Of a stretch of 38,007 bases of DNA, positions 1 through 8,531 are shown one piece after another; the first letter of the stretch is position 1, and each line of letters starts with the position of its first letter. The position numbers and the translations under genes were made by a program. The stretch lies in contig JALHLR010000034.1 of NCBI GenBank assembly GCA_022844475.1, forward strand, positions 1 through 38,007, in the 5' to 3' direction. Source of the stretch: Hyphomonadaceae bacterium (GTDB lineage Bacteria; Pseudomonadota; Alphaproteobacteria; Caulobacterales; Hyphomonadaceae). The notes beneath the pieces are model-generated. The model did no database searches and was not told the DNA's origin. It saw only the letters and a list, made by a program, of their open reading frames with translations.

Positions 1-16
1 CGCCCTCGCAAGGGCG
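1..16. repeat. Short perfect hairpin at the window edge
   Basis: The first 16 bases form a perfect 6-bp stem (CGCCCT / AGGGCG) with a CGCA tetraloop. No T-run follows, so it is not a convincing intrinsic terminator, and the upstream context is outside the window. It may be the end of the preceding transcript or an extragenic palindrome. Positions 17-135 hold no gene that I can see. Confidence 0.3.
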
Positions 17-135
17 TATTGCCACGCCCGGATCCCCGTTTTGCCTTTCGCCTTGCCCTTCGGGTTACGCCGTTGCAGCTTGCGACCAAAGAATGTCGCT
101 GACGCTAAGGCAGTCGGCGCGGGGAGAAAGAGCAG

Positions 136-1827
136 ATGGAAACGGTCGCTGAGGGCGCGAAAGCGCCCAAGAAGCAGAACGAAGTGCTAGTGATCGGCGC
201 GTCCAGCGTCGGCACCATGTTCGAATGGTATGATTTCTTCCTGTACGGAGCGCTGGTCACCTACATCAACCAGCACTTCTTCACCGGCGTGAACGAGACG
301 ACGGGATTCATCCTGGCGCTGGCGACCTTCGCTGCCGGCTTCCTTGTGCGCCCCTTCGGCGCGCTGGTCTTCGGACGGGTTGGCGACATTGTCGGCCGCA
401 AGAACACTTTTCTCGTCACCATGATCATCATGGGCGCGTCGACCTTCGCGGTCGGACTGCTGCCGGGCTCGGAGCAGATCGGCATTCTTGCACCAATCCT
501 GCTCGTTTTCCTGCGTATCTTGCAGGGGTTGGCGATTGGCGGGGAGTATGGTGGTGCTGCGATCTATGTCGCTGAACATGCGCCTGCGCACCGCCGCGGC
601 TTCTATACCAGCTTTATCCAGATCACGGCGACCATCGGCCTGTTCATCTCGCTGATCCTGATCATGGTAGTTCGCCAGTTGATGACGCCGGAAGAGTTCT
701 CGGAGTGGGGCTGGCGCATCCCCTTCCTTGTTTCCATCCTGCTGCTTGCCGTCTCTGTCTGGATCCGCGTGCAGCTCGGCGAGAGCCCGGTCTTCCAGAA
801 GATGAAGGACGAGCAGAAAACGTCGAAGGCGCCGTGGGCGGAGTCCTTCGGGCAATGGAAGAACGCCAAGTTCGTGCTGATCGCCCTGTTCGGCCTCGTC
901 GCAGGCCAGGCGGTTATCTGGTACACGGGCACGTTCTACAGCCTGTTTTTTCTGCAGAACATCCTCAAGGTCGACGGGCTGGAAGCGAACATCATCGTCG
1001 CCATAGCGCTCGGCATCGGCACGCCGCTCTACGTGTTGTTCGGTTGGTTGTCGGACAAGATCGGCCGGCGCTATCTGGCGCTCGGCGGGCTTGCTCTTGC
1101 GGTGCTGACGTTCTTCCCGCTCTTCCACATGATGACGCGCGCCGCAAACCCGGCGCTGGACGCAGCTCAGCAATCCTCGCCCATCGTGGTGCGTGCGGAT
1201 ACAGCCCAGTGCTCATTGCAGTTTGACCCGATCGGCCGGACGAAGTTCGATGAGAAGTCGTGCGACATCGTGAAGTCCCAGCTCGCCAGGGCAGGCGTCA
1301 GCTACACGACGGAGCCCCTTCCCGCCGGTTCGATCGCAACCGTCACGGTTGGGCCCACCACGATCACTGCGCCTGATCCGGCGCAGGTGACGGGTGAGGC
1401 GCGCGTCGCCGCCATCGCCGCCTATCAGAAGGAGATTGGCGCAGCCTTGGCTGCTGCCGGTTATCCAACCAGTGCAGAGACGGCTCAGGTCGATCGCTGG
1501 ACGGTGATATTCGTGATCGTGATGACGCAGGTCTTCACCGCGATGATCTATGGTCCCATGGCCGCGACGCTTGTGGAACTCTTCCCCGCGCGCATCCGCT
1601 ACACCTCGATGTCGTTGCCTTATCACATCGGCAATGGATGGTTCGGCGGTCTCTTGCCCACGACCGCCTTCATGATTGTGGCCGCGACCGGGGATATCTA
1701 CGCCGGCATCTGGTATCCGGTGATCATTGCCGCGATGACGCTGGTTGTCGGCTTCTTCCTTCTGCCCGAAACCTACCGCCGCAACATCCGGCACGATGAA
1801 CCCGAAGGCGACCGCGTGGGCAAGTGA
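136..1827 (+). CDS. MFS transporter, metabolite:H+ symporter (MHS) family
   Basis: This 563-residue inner-membrane protein looks like a proton symporter of the MHS branch of the major facilitator superfamily (relatives of ProP, KgtP and ShiA), which take up organic acids or osmolytes. MFS loop signatures are visible as GRVGDIVGRKN at about 80-90 and GWLSDKIGRRY at about 303-313. The N-terminal FEWYDFFLYG and the GGEYGGAAIYVAEHAP stretch are typical of MHS proteins. It is longer than usual because about 115 hydrophilic residues (roughly 335-452, with Cys359 and Cys376) are inserted between helices in the C-terminal half. GGGGAG at 121-126, nine bases before the ATG, supports the start. The stop overlaps the start of a 2-hydroxyacid dehydrogenase, suggesting that the cargo is a hydroxy- or oxo-acid. 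The exact substrate cannot be read from the sequence. Confidence 0.9.
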   Translation: METVAEGAKAPKKQNEVLVIGASSVGTMFEWYDFFLYGALVTYINQHFFTGVNETTGFILALATFAAGFLVRPFGALVFGRVGDIVGRKNTFLVTMIIMGASTFAVGLLPGSEQIGILAPILLVFLRILQGLAIGGEYGGAAIYVAEHAPAHRRGFYTSFIQITATIGLFISLILIMVVRQLMTPEEFSEWGWRIPFLVSILLLAVSVWIRVQLGESPVFQKMKDEQKTSKAPWAESFGQWKNAKFVLIALFGLVAGQAVIWYTGTFYSLFFLQNILKVDGLEANIIVAIALGIGTPLYVLFGWLSDKIGRRYLALGGLALAVLTFFPLFHMMTRAANPALDAAQQSSPIVVRADTAQCSLQFDPIGRTKFDEKSCDIVKSQLARAGVSYTTEPLPAGSIATVTVGPTTITAPDPAQVTGEARVAAIAAYQKEIGAALAAAGYPTSAETAQVDRWTVIFVIVMTQVFTAMIYGPMAATLVELFPARIRYTSMSLPYHIGNGWFGGLLPTTAFMIVAATGDIYAGIWYPVIIAAMTLVVGFFLLPETYRRNIRHDEPEGDRVGK

Positions 1828-2789
1828 TGACGGCGCGCGCCAGCATCGTCGCATCGCTTCCGATCCCGCCTGACTTGCGAGGTCGAATCGACGCGCTGTT
1901 CGACTGTGTTGCGCCGGACCGGCATCTGCGAACGGATGAAGTGATCGCGCTCGCGGACCTGCATCAGCCTGACGGCCTGCTTGTGTCGCTCGGCATGTCG
2001 ATCCGCGCTGAGCATATCGCCCGCCTTCCGGGCAGCGTGAAGGTGATCGCCACAACCAGCGTCGGCTATGACCACATCGATGTCGCCGCAGCCAACGCGC
2101 GTGGCATCGTGGTCTGCAACACGCCGGATGTGCTCACCGACGCGACAGCTGACACGCACATGCTTCTGCTTCTCGGCGCCGCGCGACGAGCCAAGGCGCA
2201 TGTCCGCAACATGGATGGTGCGTGGAAGATCCGGAATGGCTTCTTCCAGGGCCTCGGCGTCGAAGTCACAGGCAAGACGATGGGCATCGTCGGCATGGGC
2301 CGTATCGGTCGCGCCGTGGCTGACCGCGCACGCGGATTTCGCATGCCGATCCTCTATCACAATCGCACGCGCCTCTCTGCAGAGCTGGAAGGCGATGCGC
2401 GCTACTTCGAAGCGCTCGAGGAGATGCTCCCGCATTGCCAGGTGCTCAGCCTGAACCTGCCGGGCGGGCAGGGTGTTCTGATGACGCGAGAGCGTTTTGC
2501 ATTGTTGCCGAAAGGGGCGATCTTTGTGAACTCTGCCCGCGGCTCCTTGGTGGATGAAGATGCGCTGCTTGAAGCGCTGACATCAGGTCACGTCGGTGCG
2601 GCCGGCCTTGATGTCTTCCAAAGAGAGCCAGGCTACGACACGCGCCTCAACGACGCCGAGAACACATTCCTGCTACCGCATATCGGCAGCGCGACGGTGG
2701 AGACCCGCACGGCAATGCTGGAACTTGCCGTCGATGGGATCGAAGCGGTGCTCTCAGGGAGCACACCGCACAATGTGGTGCGGGCGTAG
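1827..2789 (+). CDS. D-2-hydroxyacid dehydrogenase (glyoxylate/hydroxypyruvate reductase-like)
   Basis: This is a 320-residue NAD(P)-dependent dehydrogenase of the D-isomer-specific 2-hydroxyacid family, which reduces 2-oxo acids such as glyoxylate or hydroxypyruvate in the cytoplasm. The Rossmann motif GMGRIG lies near residues 156-161. The catalytic Arg is in SARGSLVDE (about 238), Glu in GLDVFQREP (about 267) and His in LLPHIGSAT (about 285). TTSVGYDHID, near residue 80, is typical of GhrB-like members. The ATG overlaps the preceding transporter stop (TGATG), so translation is probably coupled. An in-frame GTG one codon earlier (1824) is an alternative start. The pair suggests uptake and reduction or oxidation of one small organic acid. 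Family assignment is firm; the substrate is inferred. Confidence 0.9.
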   Translation: MTARASIVASLPIPPDLRGRIDALFDCVAPDRHLRTDEVIALADLHQPDGLLVSLGMSIRAEHIARLPGSVKVIATTSVGYDHIDVAAANARGIVVCNTPDVLTDATADTHMLLLLGAARRAKAHVRNMDGAWKIRNGFFQGLGVEVTGKTMGIVGMGRIGRAVADRARGFRMPILYHNRTRLSAELEGDARYFEALEEMLPHCQVLSLNLPGGQGVLMTRERFALLPKGAIFVNSARGSLVDEDALLEALTSGHVGAAGLDVFQREPGYDTRLNDAENTFLLPHIGSATVETRTAMLELAVDGIEAVLSGSTPHNVVRA

Positions 2790-2814
2790 ACAGGCGTTCG
2801 GCTCTTCCGAATGC

Positions 2815-3291
2815 CTAGTCGTGAGCGGGGCCAGCAGACAGCGGCTTCGTCTTGCGGCCGACCAGTGAGCCGAGCCAGTTCGCGATGGAGCGTCGGACCT
2901 GCCACCAGTAGCGCAGCTCCGGCGTATTCGGCGCATCGTCCTCGCCGCGCGGCATCTGCACGTCGTTCAGCCTGGGCTTCAGCCCGCGGATAAGGTCTTC
3001 CTCGATCAGCCTGCGCTCGTCTTCGGTTGCAACCCGCATGACGTGGCGCTCCGTCGCCCCCAGCAACCACCAGGCTTTGCCCCATTTCTCGTGACCGAGC
3101 AGGCGTCCACGCAGGTTCGCGGCCTTGCCGACGTAGAGCGCCTGCAGGAAGAAGCCGAAGCGGCGGCGCACGAAGACGTAGATGCCGCCGGAATCGTCCG
3201 GAATTCCGCTTTTGGTCAGCGCACACTTGAATGTGTAGGTGCGGCCGGATTCCCCGGTCCACCCGTGTCTGCCGAAGAAGAACAACAACAT
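2815..3291 (-). CDS. GIY-YIG nuclease-domain protein
   Basis: This 158-residue protein carries a single GIY-YIG endonuclease-type domain. The first strand reads GGIYVF (about 35-40), the second ALYVGK (51-56), and NLRGRL (59-64) supplies the expected catalytic Arg. A conserved Glu lies in the DERRLIEEDLIRGLKPRLN region (about 96-114). The hydrophobic start MLLFFFG is unusual for a nuclease. GGGGA lies about five bases before the ATG. It converges with the dehydrogenase (25-base gap) and diverges from pccA across 185 bases in which I see no clear site. Standalone proteins of this type are common in bacteria and their cellular role is generally unknown, so no specific DNA substrate is claimed. 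Confidence 0.8.
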   Translation of the reverse strand: MLLFFFGRHGWTGESGRTYTFKCALTKSGIPDDSGGIYVFVRRRFGFFLQALYVGKAANLRGRLLGHEKWGKAWWLLGATERHVMRVATEDERRLIEEDLIRGLKPRLNDVQMPRGEDDAPNTPELRYWWQVRRSIANWLGSLVGRKTKPLSAGPAHD

Positions 3292-3476
3292 GCGCGTCCC
3301 CAGGATCTCCGAATCCTGCGGACTTTCGGTCCGTCAGGGTTAATGGGGGCTGAAAATCGAGGCCCTCCCGCGGCTCCCCGGAAGAACCTGGACAGGGACA
3401 GTTTGGCGGATTGCCTTGACCGAACGGGCCTTTTAGTCACTTTGCCGTCACAGTCAGCGGCCTGCCGGGGTAGTGG

Positions 3477-5477
3477 ATGTTCTCGAAAATCCTGATCGCA
3501 AATCGCGGGGAAATCGCCTGCCGAGTGATCAAGACGGCCCGGCGAATGGGCGTGAAGACCGTCGTGGTCTATTCCGACGCCGACGCGGGCTCCATGGCCG
3601 TCGAGATGGCGGATGAAGCCATCCATATCGGCGGCTCGCCCGCGGCGCAAAGCTATCTGGTGCAGGACAAGATCGTCGCCGCCGTGAAGCAGTCGGGCGC
3701 GGAGGCGGTGCATCCCGGCTTCGGCTTCCTTTCGGAAAACGCGTCTTTCGCGAAGCGCCTGCAGGACGAAAAAATCGTCTTCGTCGGACCCAATCCGCAC
3801 GCGATCGAGGCCATGGGCGACAAGATCACGTCGAAGAAGTTTGCCGCTGAGGCGGGCGTCAACACTGTGCCGGGCCATATGGGTCTGATCGCCGACTGGA
3901 AGGAGGCGGTGAAGATCGCCGACTCGATCGGCTATCCCGTGATGATCAAGGCGTCCGCGGGCGGCGGCGGCAAGGGCCTGCGCATCGCCTTCAATGCTGG
4001 CGAAGCCAAGGAAGGTTTCGAGGGAGCCCGTGCCGAGGCGATCTCCTCCTTCGGTGACGATCGCATTTTCATAGAGAAATTCGTCGACCAGCCGCGCCAT
4101 ATCGAGATCCAGGTGCTCGGCGACAAGCACGGCAACATCATCTACCTGAACGAGCGCGAGTGCTCGATCCAGCGCCGCAACCAGAAGGTATTCGAAGAGG
4201 CGCCATCGCCCTTCCTCACGCCCGAGACCCGCAAGGCAATGGGCGAACAGGCCGTCGCGCTCGCACGCGCCGTGCAATACGACAGCGCCGGCACGGTCGA
4301 ATTCATTGTCGATGGAAAGCGCGATTTCTATTTCCTCGAGATGAACACACGCCTGCAGGTTGAGCATCCTGTGACCGAGATGATCACCGGCTACGACCTC
4401 GTCGAGCAGATGCTGCGCGTCGCTGCCGGCGAGAAGCTTGCGATCAAGCAGAAGGATGTGAGGATCGATGGCTGGGCGCTTGAGTCCCGCATCTATGCCG
4501 AGGACCCGTATCGTGGCTTTCTGCCGTCTATCGGTCGTCTCAAGCGGATGCGCTTTCCGGCTGAGGGCAAGCTTGCCGGAGGAACTGTCCGTATCGATAC
4601 AGGCGTCCGCGAGGGCGACGAAATCTCGATGTTCTACGATCCGATGATCGCCAAGCTGATCACTCACGGCAAGGATCGCGACGCCGCAATCGCAACCCAC
4701 GTGAAGGCGCTTGAGCGTTTGGAAGTGCAGGGCATCCAGGACAATTCTCCGTTCCTGGCGGCGGTGCTAGACCAGAAACGCTTCCAGTCCGGCAAGATCA
4801 CAACCGGCTATATCAAGGAAGAATTCCCCGACGGCTTCCACGGCGCGACAACGTCGCCTGAGGTAGAAAAGGTCCTTGTTGCCGCCGCGACCTACGCCAA
4901 CGTTCTTCTGCGCACACGCATGTCGGGCATCTCCGGCCGCATCGAGCCCGCCCGTCCGCAGCGCAAGGACTGGGTGGCGCTTGTTGGTCGCAGGCCCGTG
5001 CCGGTGAACATCACCTGGCAGACTGGTGAAGCAGAGATAGAATTCGCCGACGACAAGAAGGCCCACACGCTTGCGACACAGTGGAAGCCCGGCATGTCGC
5101 TGATGGAGCTGGTGTTCGACAATCAGGCCTACGCGCTCTCCATCGCAATCGTCAACGAAGGCTACATCGTGCGCCGCCTTGGCGTCGAAGCGCACATCAA
5201 GGTCTGCACGCCGGCTCAGGCCGAGCTGCACGCGCGGCTGCCTGAAAAGCAGAAGCCCGATACGTCGAAGCTTATCATGAGCCCGATGCCCGGTCTCGTC
5301 GTCTCTGTGGCAGTCGCGGTGGGCCAGGAAGTTAAGTCAGGGGAAGCTGTCTGCATCGTCGAGGCTATGAAGATGCAGAACATCATTCGCGCGGAAGCCG
5401 ACGGGGTCGTGAAGGCAGTCAACGCTGCAGCAGGCGCCAGCGTCGCGGCGGACGAAGTGCTCGTCGAATTCGCGTAA
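3477..5477 (+). CDS. pccA: Propionyl-CoA carboxylase, alpha (biotin carboxylase/biotin carrier) subunit
   Basis: This 666-residue protein is the biotin-carrying subunit of an acyl-CoA carboxylase. It uses ATP and bicarbonate to carboxylate biotin, and the beta subunit then converts propionyl-CoA to methylmalonyl-CoA. The order is biotin carboxylase N-terminal domain (MFSKILIANRGEIACRV), ATP-grasp domain with the Gly-rich loop KASAGGGGKGLRIA (about 158-171) and EMNTRLQVEHPVTE (about 288-301), a BT-like linker (about 450-590), then the biotinyl domain with EAMKMQN, where Lys632 is the expected biotin site. Length and N-terminal sequence fit alphaproteobacterial PccA better than 3-methylcrotonyl-CoA carboxylase, though that cannot be excluded by eye. 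No beta subunit or methylmalonyl-CoA mutase is in the window. A GTG one codon upstream is an alternative start. Confidence 0.88.
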   Translation: MFSKILIANRGEIACRVIKTARRMGVKTVVVYSDADAGSMAVEMADEAIHIGGSPAAQSYLVQDKIVAAVKQSGAEAVHPGFGFLSENASFAKRLQDEKIVFVGPNPHAIEAMGDKITSKKFAAEAGVNTVPGHMGLIADWKEAVKIADSIGYPVMIKASAGGGGKGLRIAFNAGEAKEGFEGARAEAISSFGDDRIFIEKFVDQPRHIEIQVLGDKHGNIIYLNERECSIQRRNQKVFEEAPSPFLTPETRKAMGEQAVALARAVQYDSAGTVEFIVDGKRDFYFLEMNTRLQVEHPVTEMITGYDLVEQMLRVAAGEKLAIKQKDVRIDGWALESRIYAEDPYRGFLPSIGRLKRMRFPAEGKLAGGTVRIDTGVREGDEISMFYDPMIAKLITHGKDRDAAIATHVKALERLEVQGIQDNSPFLAAVLDQKRFQSGKITTGYIKEEFPDGFHGATTSPEVEKVLVAAATYANVLLRTRMSGISGRIEPARPQRKDWVALVGRRPVPVNITWQTGEAEIEFADDKKAHTLATQWKPGMSLMELVFDNQAYALSIAIVNEGYIVRRLGVEAHIKVCTPAQAELHARLPEKQKPDTSKLIMSPMPGLVVSVAVAVGQEVKSGEAVCIVEAMKMQNIIRAEADGVVKAVNAAAGASVAADEVLVEFA

Positions 5478-5543
5478 GGTCGGCCTATCGGACGCGGGTC
5501 CCGCCTGCTAGCTACTGTCCGGTATCTGTCCGGGGAGGGCGAC

Positions 5544-6626
5544 ATGCGGCTTGTGGCAATGGTTTTCGCGGCAGCGGCGTTTTCCGCCTGTACCACGACA
5601 GCGCCGGCCGCGACGACGGCTCAGGTGCAGCCGCTCCCTCCCATGCCTCTCAACGTCGCGATGACGGAGGTGTTCGACGGCAAGGCGCTGCGCGTTATCC
5701 TGTGCGGCACGTCCTCGCCGCTGCCTGATCCCGGCCGCGCCAAGGCCTGCACGATCGTCGTCGCGGGCGACAAGGCCTACGTCATCGATACTGGCCCGGA
5801 AAGCTGGGAACAGCTCCAGCGCATGCAGTTTCCTGGTGCGCGTATCGCCGGCGTCTTCATCACGCACTTCCACTCCGACCATATCGGGGATCTTGGCGAA
5901 TTCCGCATGCAGACCATGGTCGCGGGTCGCCGCCAGATGTTGCCGGTTCATGGGCCACGCGGCGTCGCCGATCTCGTCGCCGGATTCAATCTCGCCTATG
6001 AGGAAGACGCGCGCCTGCGTCTTGCCCATCACGGCGATGCCGTGATCGACCTGGCCAGCGCTCCGCTTGTCGCGAAGGAGTTCGGCAAGGTCTTTCTGGG
6101 CAAGCTCGACGCGGAAGAGGTCATACTTCGCGATGGCGATCTCACGGTCACCGCCTTCGAAGTCGATCACGATCCCATCCGTCCTGCTGTCGGCTATCGT
6201 TTCGACTGGAAGGGCAGGTCCGTTGTCATTTCAGGCGATACGGCCCTTTCCGCCAACTTCACCGCCAATGCCAAAGGCGCTGACGTGCTTGTGACGGAAT
6301 CGCTCGCGCCCAACCTTATCGGCATGGCGCAGCAGCAGATGTCTGCAGCCGGCAATGCGCGCGCGGCAAAAATCATGGCGGACATTCCCGACTACCACAT
6401 CAGCCCGGTCGATGCGGCGAAGACTGCCAACGAAGCCGGTGTGAAGCTGCTGGTCTACACCCACCACATCCCGTCGGCTCAGGTCAATCTGCCGCCTTAC
6501 TTCGCAGGCGTCGCCGCAATCCGCCCAACCAATTCATGGGTCATTGGCTGGGACGGACTGCGCATCGACCTTCCTGCCGGGTCGTCGGACGTGAAGCAGG
6601 GTGAGCTCCTGCCGAAGCCCAACTAG
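5544..6626 (+). CDS. Metallo-beta-lactamase-fold hydrolase, predicted lipoprotein
   Basis: This 360-residue protein has a lipoprotein signal (MRLVAMVFAAAAFSAC, lipid-attachment Cys16), so it should act in the periplasm attached to a membrane. The zinc-binding HxHxDH motif is THFHSDHIGDL (His108, His110, Asp112, His113). VIDTG near 80-84 and SGDTA near 236-240 are further conserved MBL elements, and a late His pair lies in VYTHHIP. The layout resembles RNase Z- or arylsulfatase-like MBL proteins, but periplasmic location argues against RNA processing. It starts 66 bases after pccA, preceded by GGGGAGGG. Hydrolase activity is inferred from the family; the substrate is unknown. Confidence 0.82.
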   Translation: MRLVAMVFAAAAFSACTTTAPAATTAQVQPLPPMPLNVAMTEVFDGKALRVILCGTSSPLPDPGRAKACTIVVAGDKAYVIDTGPESWEQLQRMQFPGARIAGVFITHFHSDHIGDLGEFRMQTMVAGRRQMLPVHGPRGVADLVAGFNLAYEEDARLRLAHHGDAVIDLASAPLVAKEFGKVFLGKLDAEEVILRDGDLTVTAFEVDHDPIRPAVGYRFDWKGRSVVISGDTALSANFTANAKGADVLVTESLAPNLIGMAQQQMSAAGNARAAKIMADIPDYHISPVDAAKTANEAGVKLLVYTHHIPSAQVNLPPYFAGVAAIRPTNSWVIGWDGLRIDLPAGSSDVKQGELLPKPN

Positions 6627-6762
6627 ACTGAGCCCGCTCCATCATCGTCTGTTGGCATTCGCCCGTCAGGCAACTTGACTGGTGTACGGGCAGGCAAGAG
6701 CCACGGCGGCGGGGAACTCCTCGCCACTGGACAACTTCATCTGCCGTCCCCTAATCCGCCCT

Positions 6763-7218
6763 ATGCCGATGATCTATGTCGATGCGGACGCATGTCCCGT
6801 AAAGGAAGAAGTCTACAAGGTTGCTCGCCGCGTCGGGTGGGACGTGCGTGTGGTCGCGAACTCCTTCATCCGAACGCCGATGGAGCCACGCATTCAGTTC
6901 GTACTGGTTGATGCCGGCGCCGACGCCGCCGATGACTGGATCGCTGAACGGGCCGTGGCGGGTGATGTGGTGGTGACCAATGACATACCACTCGCAGCTC
7001 GCGCGCTGGAGAAGGGCGCCGAAGTGATCTCGCCGACCGCCAAGGTCTTCACGACAGCCATGATTGGCTCGGCTCTCGCGACGCGCGGCCTGATGGAGCA
7101 CTTGCGTTCGTTCGGCGAGATCACCTCCGGACCCCCGCCGTTCGCTACGAAGGATCGCTCCGCTTTCTTGTCCGCGCTCGACGCTGCTATAAACCGGGCG
7201 AAGCGGGCGCAGGCGTGA
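6763..7218 (+). CDS. YaiI/YqxD family protein (UPF0178)
   Basis: This 151-residue protein belongs to the YaiI/YqxD (UPF0178) family, whose N-terminal [11 protein letters not shown] stretch is diagnostic. [17 protein letters not shown] and the C-terminal [13 protein letters not shown] segment also fit. The family resembles PIN-like folds with acidic residues in the VDADAC loop, but no biochemical role is established. The reading frame is open upstream to a GTG at 6682, which would add 27 residues with no family resemblance. The ATG at 6763, or the one two codons later at 6769, gives the usual family length. It lies alone between the MBL lipoprotein and the AraC-type regulator. Confidence 0.85.
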   Translation: MPMIYVDADACPVKEEVYKVARRVGWDVRVVANSFIRTPMEPRIQFVLVDAGADAADDWIAERAVAGDVVVTNDIPLAARALEKGAEVISPTAKVFTTAMIGSALATRGLMEHLRSFGEITSGPPPFATKDRSAFLSALDAAINRAKRAQA

Positions 7219-7310
7219 GGTTGCATGTTCGCGGACGAAAATCCGCAATCGCGATCAAGCGCCGTTGCGCGCCTCTTGCCATGATGCCCTCGGCCTCGAA
7301 TGGTTAGGGC

Positions 7311-8165
7311 ATGCAGGCGATCGGTAAGGCGCTCTGGTACATTGAAAGCCACATCGGCGAGCCCTTTGCGCTGGCTGACGTGGCCCTGGTGTCGGGACTC
7401 TCCCGCTTTCACCTGGCGCGCACTTTCACATCGATCGTCGGGCAGCCGGTGCTTGCCTTTGCGCGGGCACGACGGCTCAGCGAAGCCGCGCGACTCCTGG
7501 CCGAAGGCGCCCCTGACATTTTCCAGGTCGCGCTCGCCGTCGGCTATGGTTCGCACGAGGCCTTCACACGCGCCTTCCGCGATCAGTTCGGTCTCACGCC
7601 CGAAGATGTTCGCGCCCGGCGCTCCCTCGCCAGTCTCCCGATCACGGAGCCGCTCCGCATGTTGGATCAACCCGTCACAAGCATCGCGCCCGATCGCTTT
7701 GTCTCCGGCAAGACGATGCTCTTTGTGGGCATGCGCCGCTATTTCCGCTTTGAGGAGCGCGCGGGCATTGCCTCGTTGTGGCATGCTTTCGGGCCGCACC
7801 TGGGATCGATCACGTATACGATCCCCGGGGCTGCGTTTGGACTCTGTCTGGCTCCCGCCGATCCCGGCGACGAATTGGGCTTCGATTATGCGCCTGCCGT
7901 CGAGGTCAGCACCCTGTCTGATCTTCCTGAAGGGCTGTCCGGCATCCGCATCGCGCCGCGCGCATGGGCCGTCTTCCTTCATGCCGGCCACGTATCCGCC
8001 CTGGGCGCGACGTGCGCCGCTGCCGGGGAATGGCTTGCCGTTTCCGGTCGCCAGCCGGCGGACTGCGCGATGCAGATGATCGAGCGCTACGGACCGGAGT
8101 TCGATTCGCGCACAGGTAATGGCGGATGCGAGGTCTGGATACCTGTGGCCGCCCAAATCGCATAA
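7311..8165 (+). CDS. AraC-family regulator with C-terminal GyrI-like effector domain
   Basis: This 284-residue transcription factor has its two AraC helix-turn-helix units at the N terminus (about 5-105; DVALVSGLSRFHLARTF and the second unit around VALAVGYGSHEAFTRAFRDQFG). The rest (about 125-284) has the length and position of a GyrI-like/AraC effector-binding domain, as in Rob/SoxS-type or BmrR-like proteins. Such proteins often sense amphipathic or toxic small molecules. An in-frame stop six bases upstream makes the ATG at 7311 the first possible start, although the AGGG there sits very close to it. No obvious target is adjacent; the next gene encodes an outer-membrane protein 366 bases away on the same strand. 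The target is unknown. Confidence 0.85.
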   Translation: MQAIGKALWYIESHIGEPFALADVALVSGLSRFHLARTFTSIVGQPVLAFARARRLSEAARLLAEGAPDIFQVALAVGYGSHEAFTRAFRDQFGLTPEDVRARRSLASLPITEPLRMLDQPVTSIAPDRFVSGKTMLFVGMRRYFRFEERAGIASLWHAFGPHLGSITYTIPGAAFGLCLAPADPGDELGFDYAPAVEVSTLSDLPEGLSGIRIAPRAWAVFLHAGHVSALGATCAAAGEWLAVSGRQPADCAMQMIERYGPEFDSRTGNGGCEVWIPVAAQIA

Positions 8166-8531
8166 GCTGGGTGCGGTATCGGTCAGACGCGGATGACCCA
8201 AACTAGGTCGTGCTGGGCTTTGCGCCAATCGGTCGGTCAGGGTGTCTCAATTGTGCATCACCCCGACGGTCATGATTCGGACCCTTGGTGCTGGCTGAAT
8301 CCCCACCGGCACGATCATTTCAGGCTACGGGCTTCATTGCACACAGGAAAACGTGTGACCATTGCGACCCGTCCCGGTTGAAAAAACATCGCAACAGGCA
8401 CTTCCCGAGCGCCCCTGTATCGCCAACGAAAAAAAAAGCGTGTAACCGGGATCGTATGCGGGGCGCCCGCGTTATCACCCCGGCGACGTTTTCCGAACGC
8501 CGGGGATGTGCCTTTGGATAAGGGGAACGTA
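8166..8531. other. Gene-free leader upstream of the OmpA-family gene
   Basis: No convincing coding sequence is present here. The stretch holds several inverted repeats: CACAC/GTGTG (about 8340-8357), TTGCGA/TCGCAA (about 8362-8394), CCCGGTT at 8373-8379 matched by AACCGGG at 8444-8450, and the strong hairpin annotated separately. There are A-runs at 8381-8386 and around 8429-8437. Together they suggest a structured 5' leader or regulatory region for the following abundant-type outer-membrane protein. I cannot pick a confident promoter. Confidence 0.4.
8478..8505 (+). promoter_or_regulatory. Strong hairpin in the leader of the OmpA-family gene
   Basis: CCCCGGCG (8478-8485) and CGCCGGGG (8498-8505) form a perfect 8-bp GC-rich stem with a 12-base loop. 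It ends 14 bases before the AAGGGGA ribosome-binding site (8520-8526) of the next gene. No T-run follows, so termination is unlikely. Possible roles are mRNA stabilisation, as known for ompA-type leaders, or control of translation. The function is inferred only from position and strength. Confidence 0.5.

Noticed and set aside
3216..4700. 494-codon open frame on the minus strand opposite pccA
   Set aside because: It is the antisense shadow of a gene with clear biotin carboxylase motifs; GC-rich DNA with strong third-position bias produces such frames. It resembles no family.
8193..8381. 62-codon frame upstream of the OmpA-family gene
   Set aside because: It has no ribosome-binding site, no codon bias and no family; the stretch looks like a structured leader.
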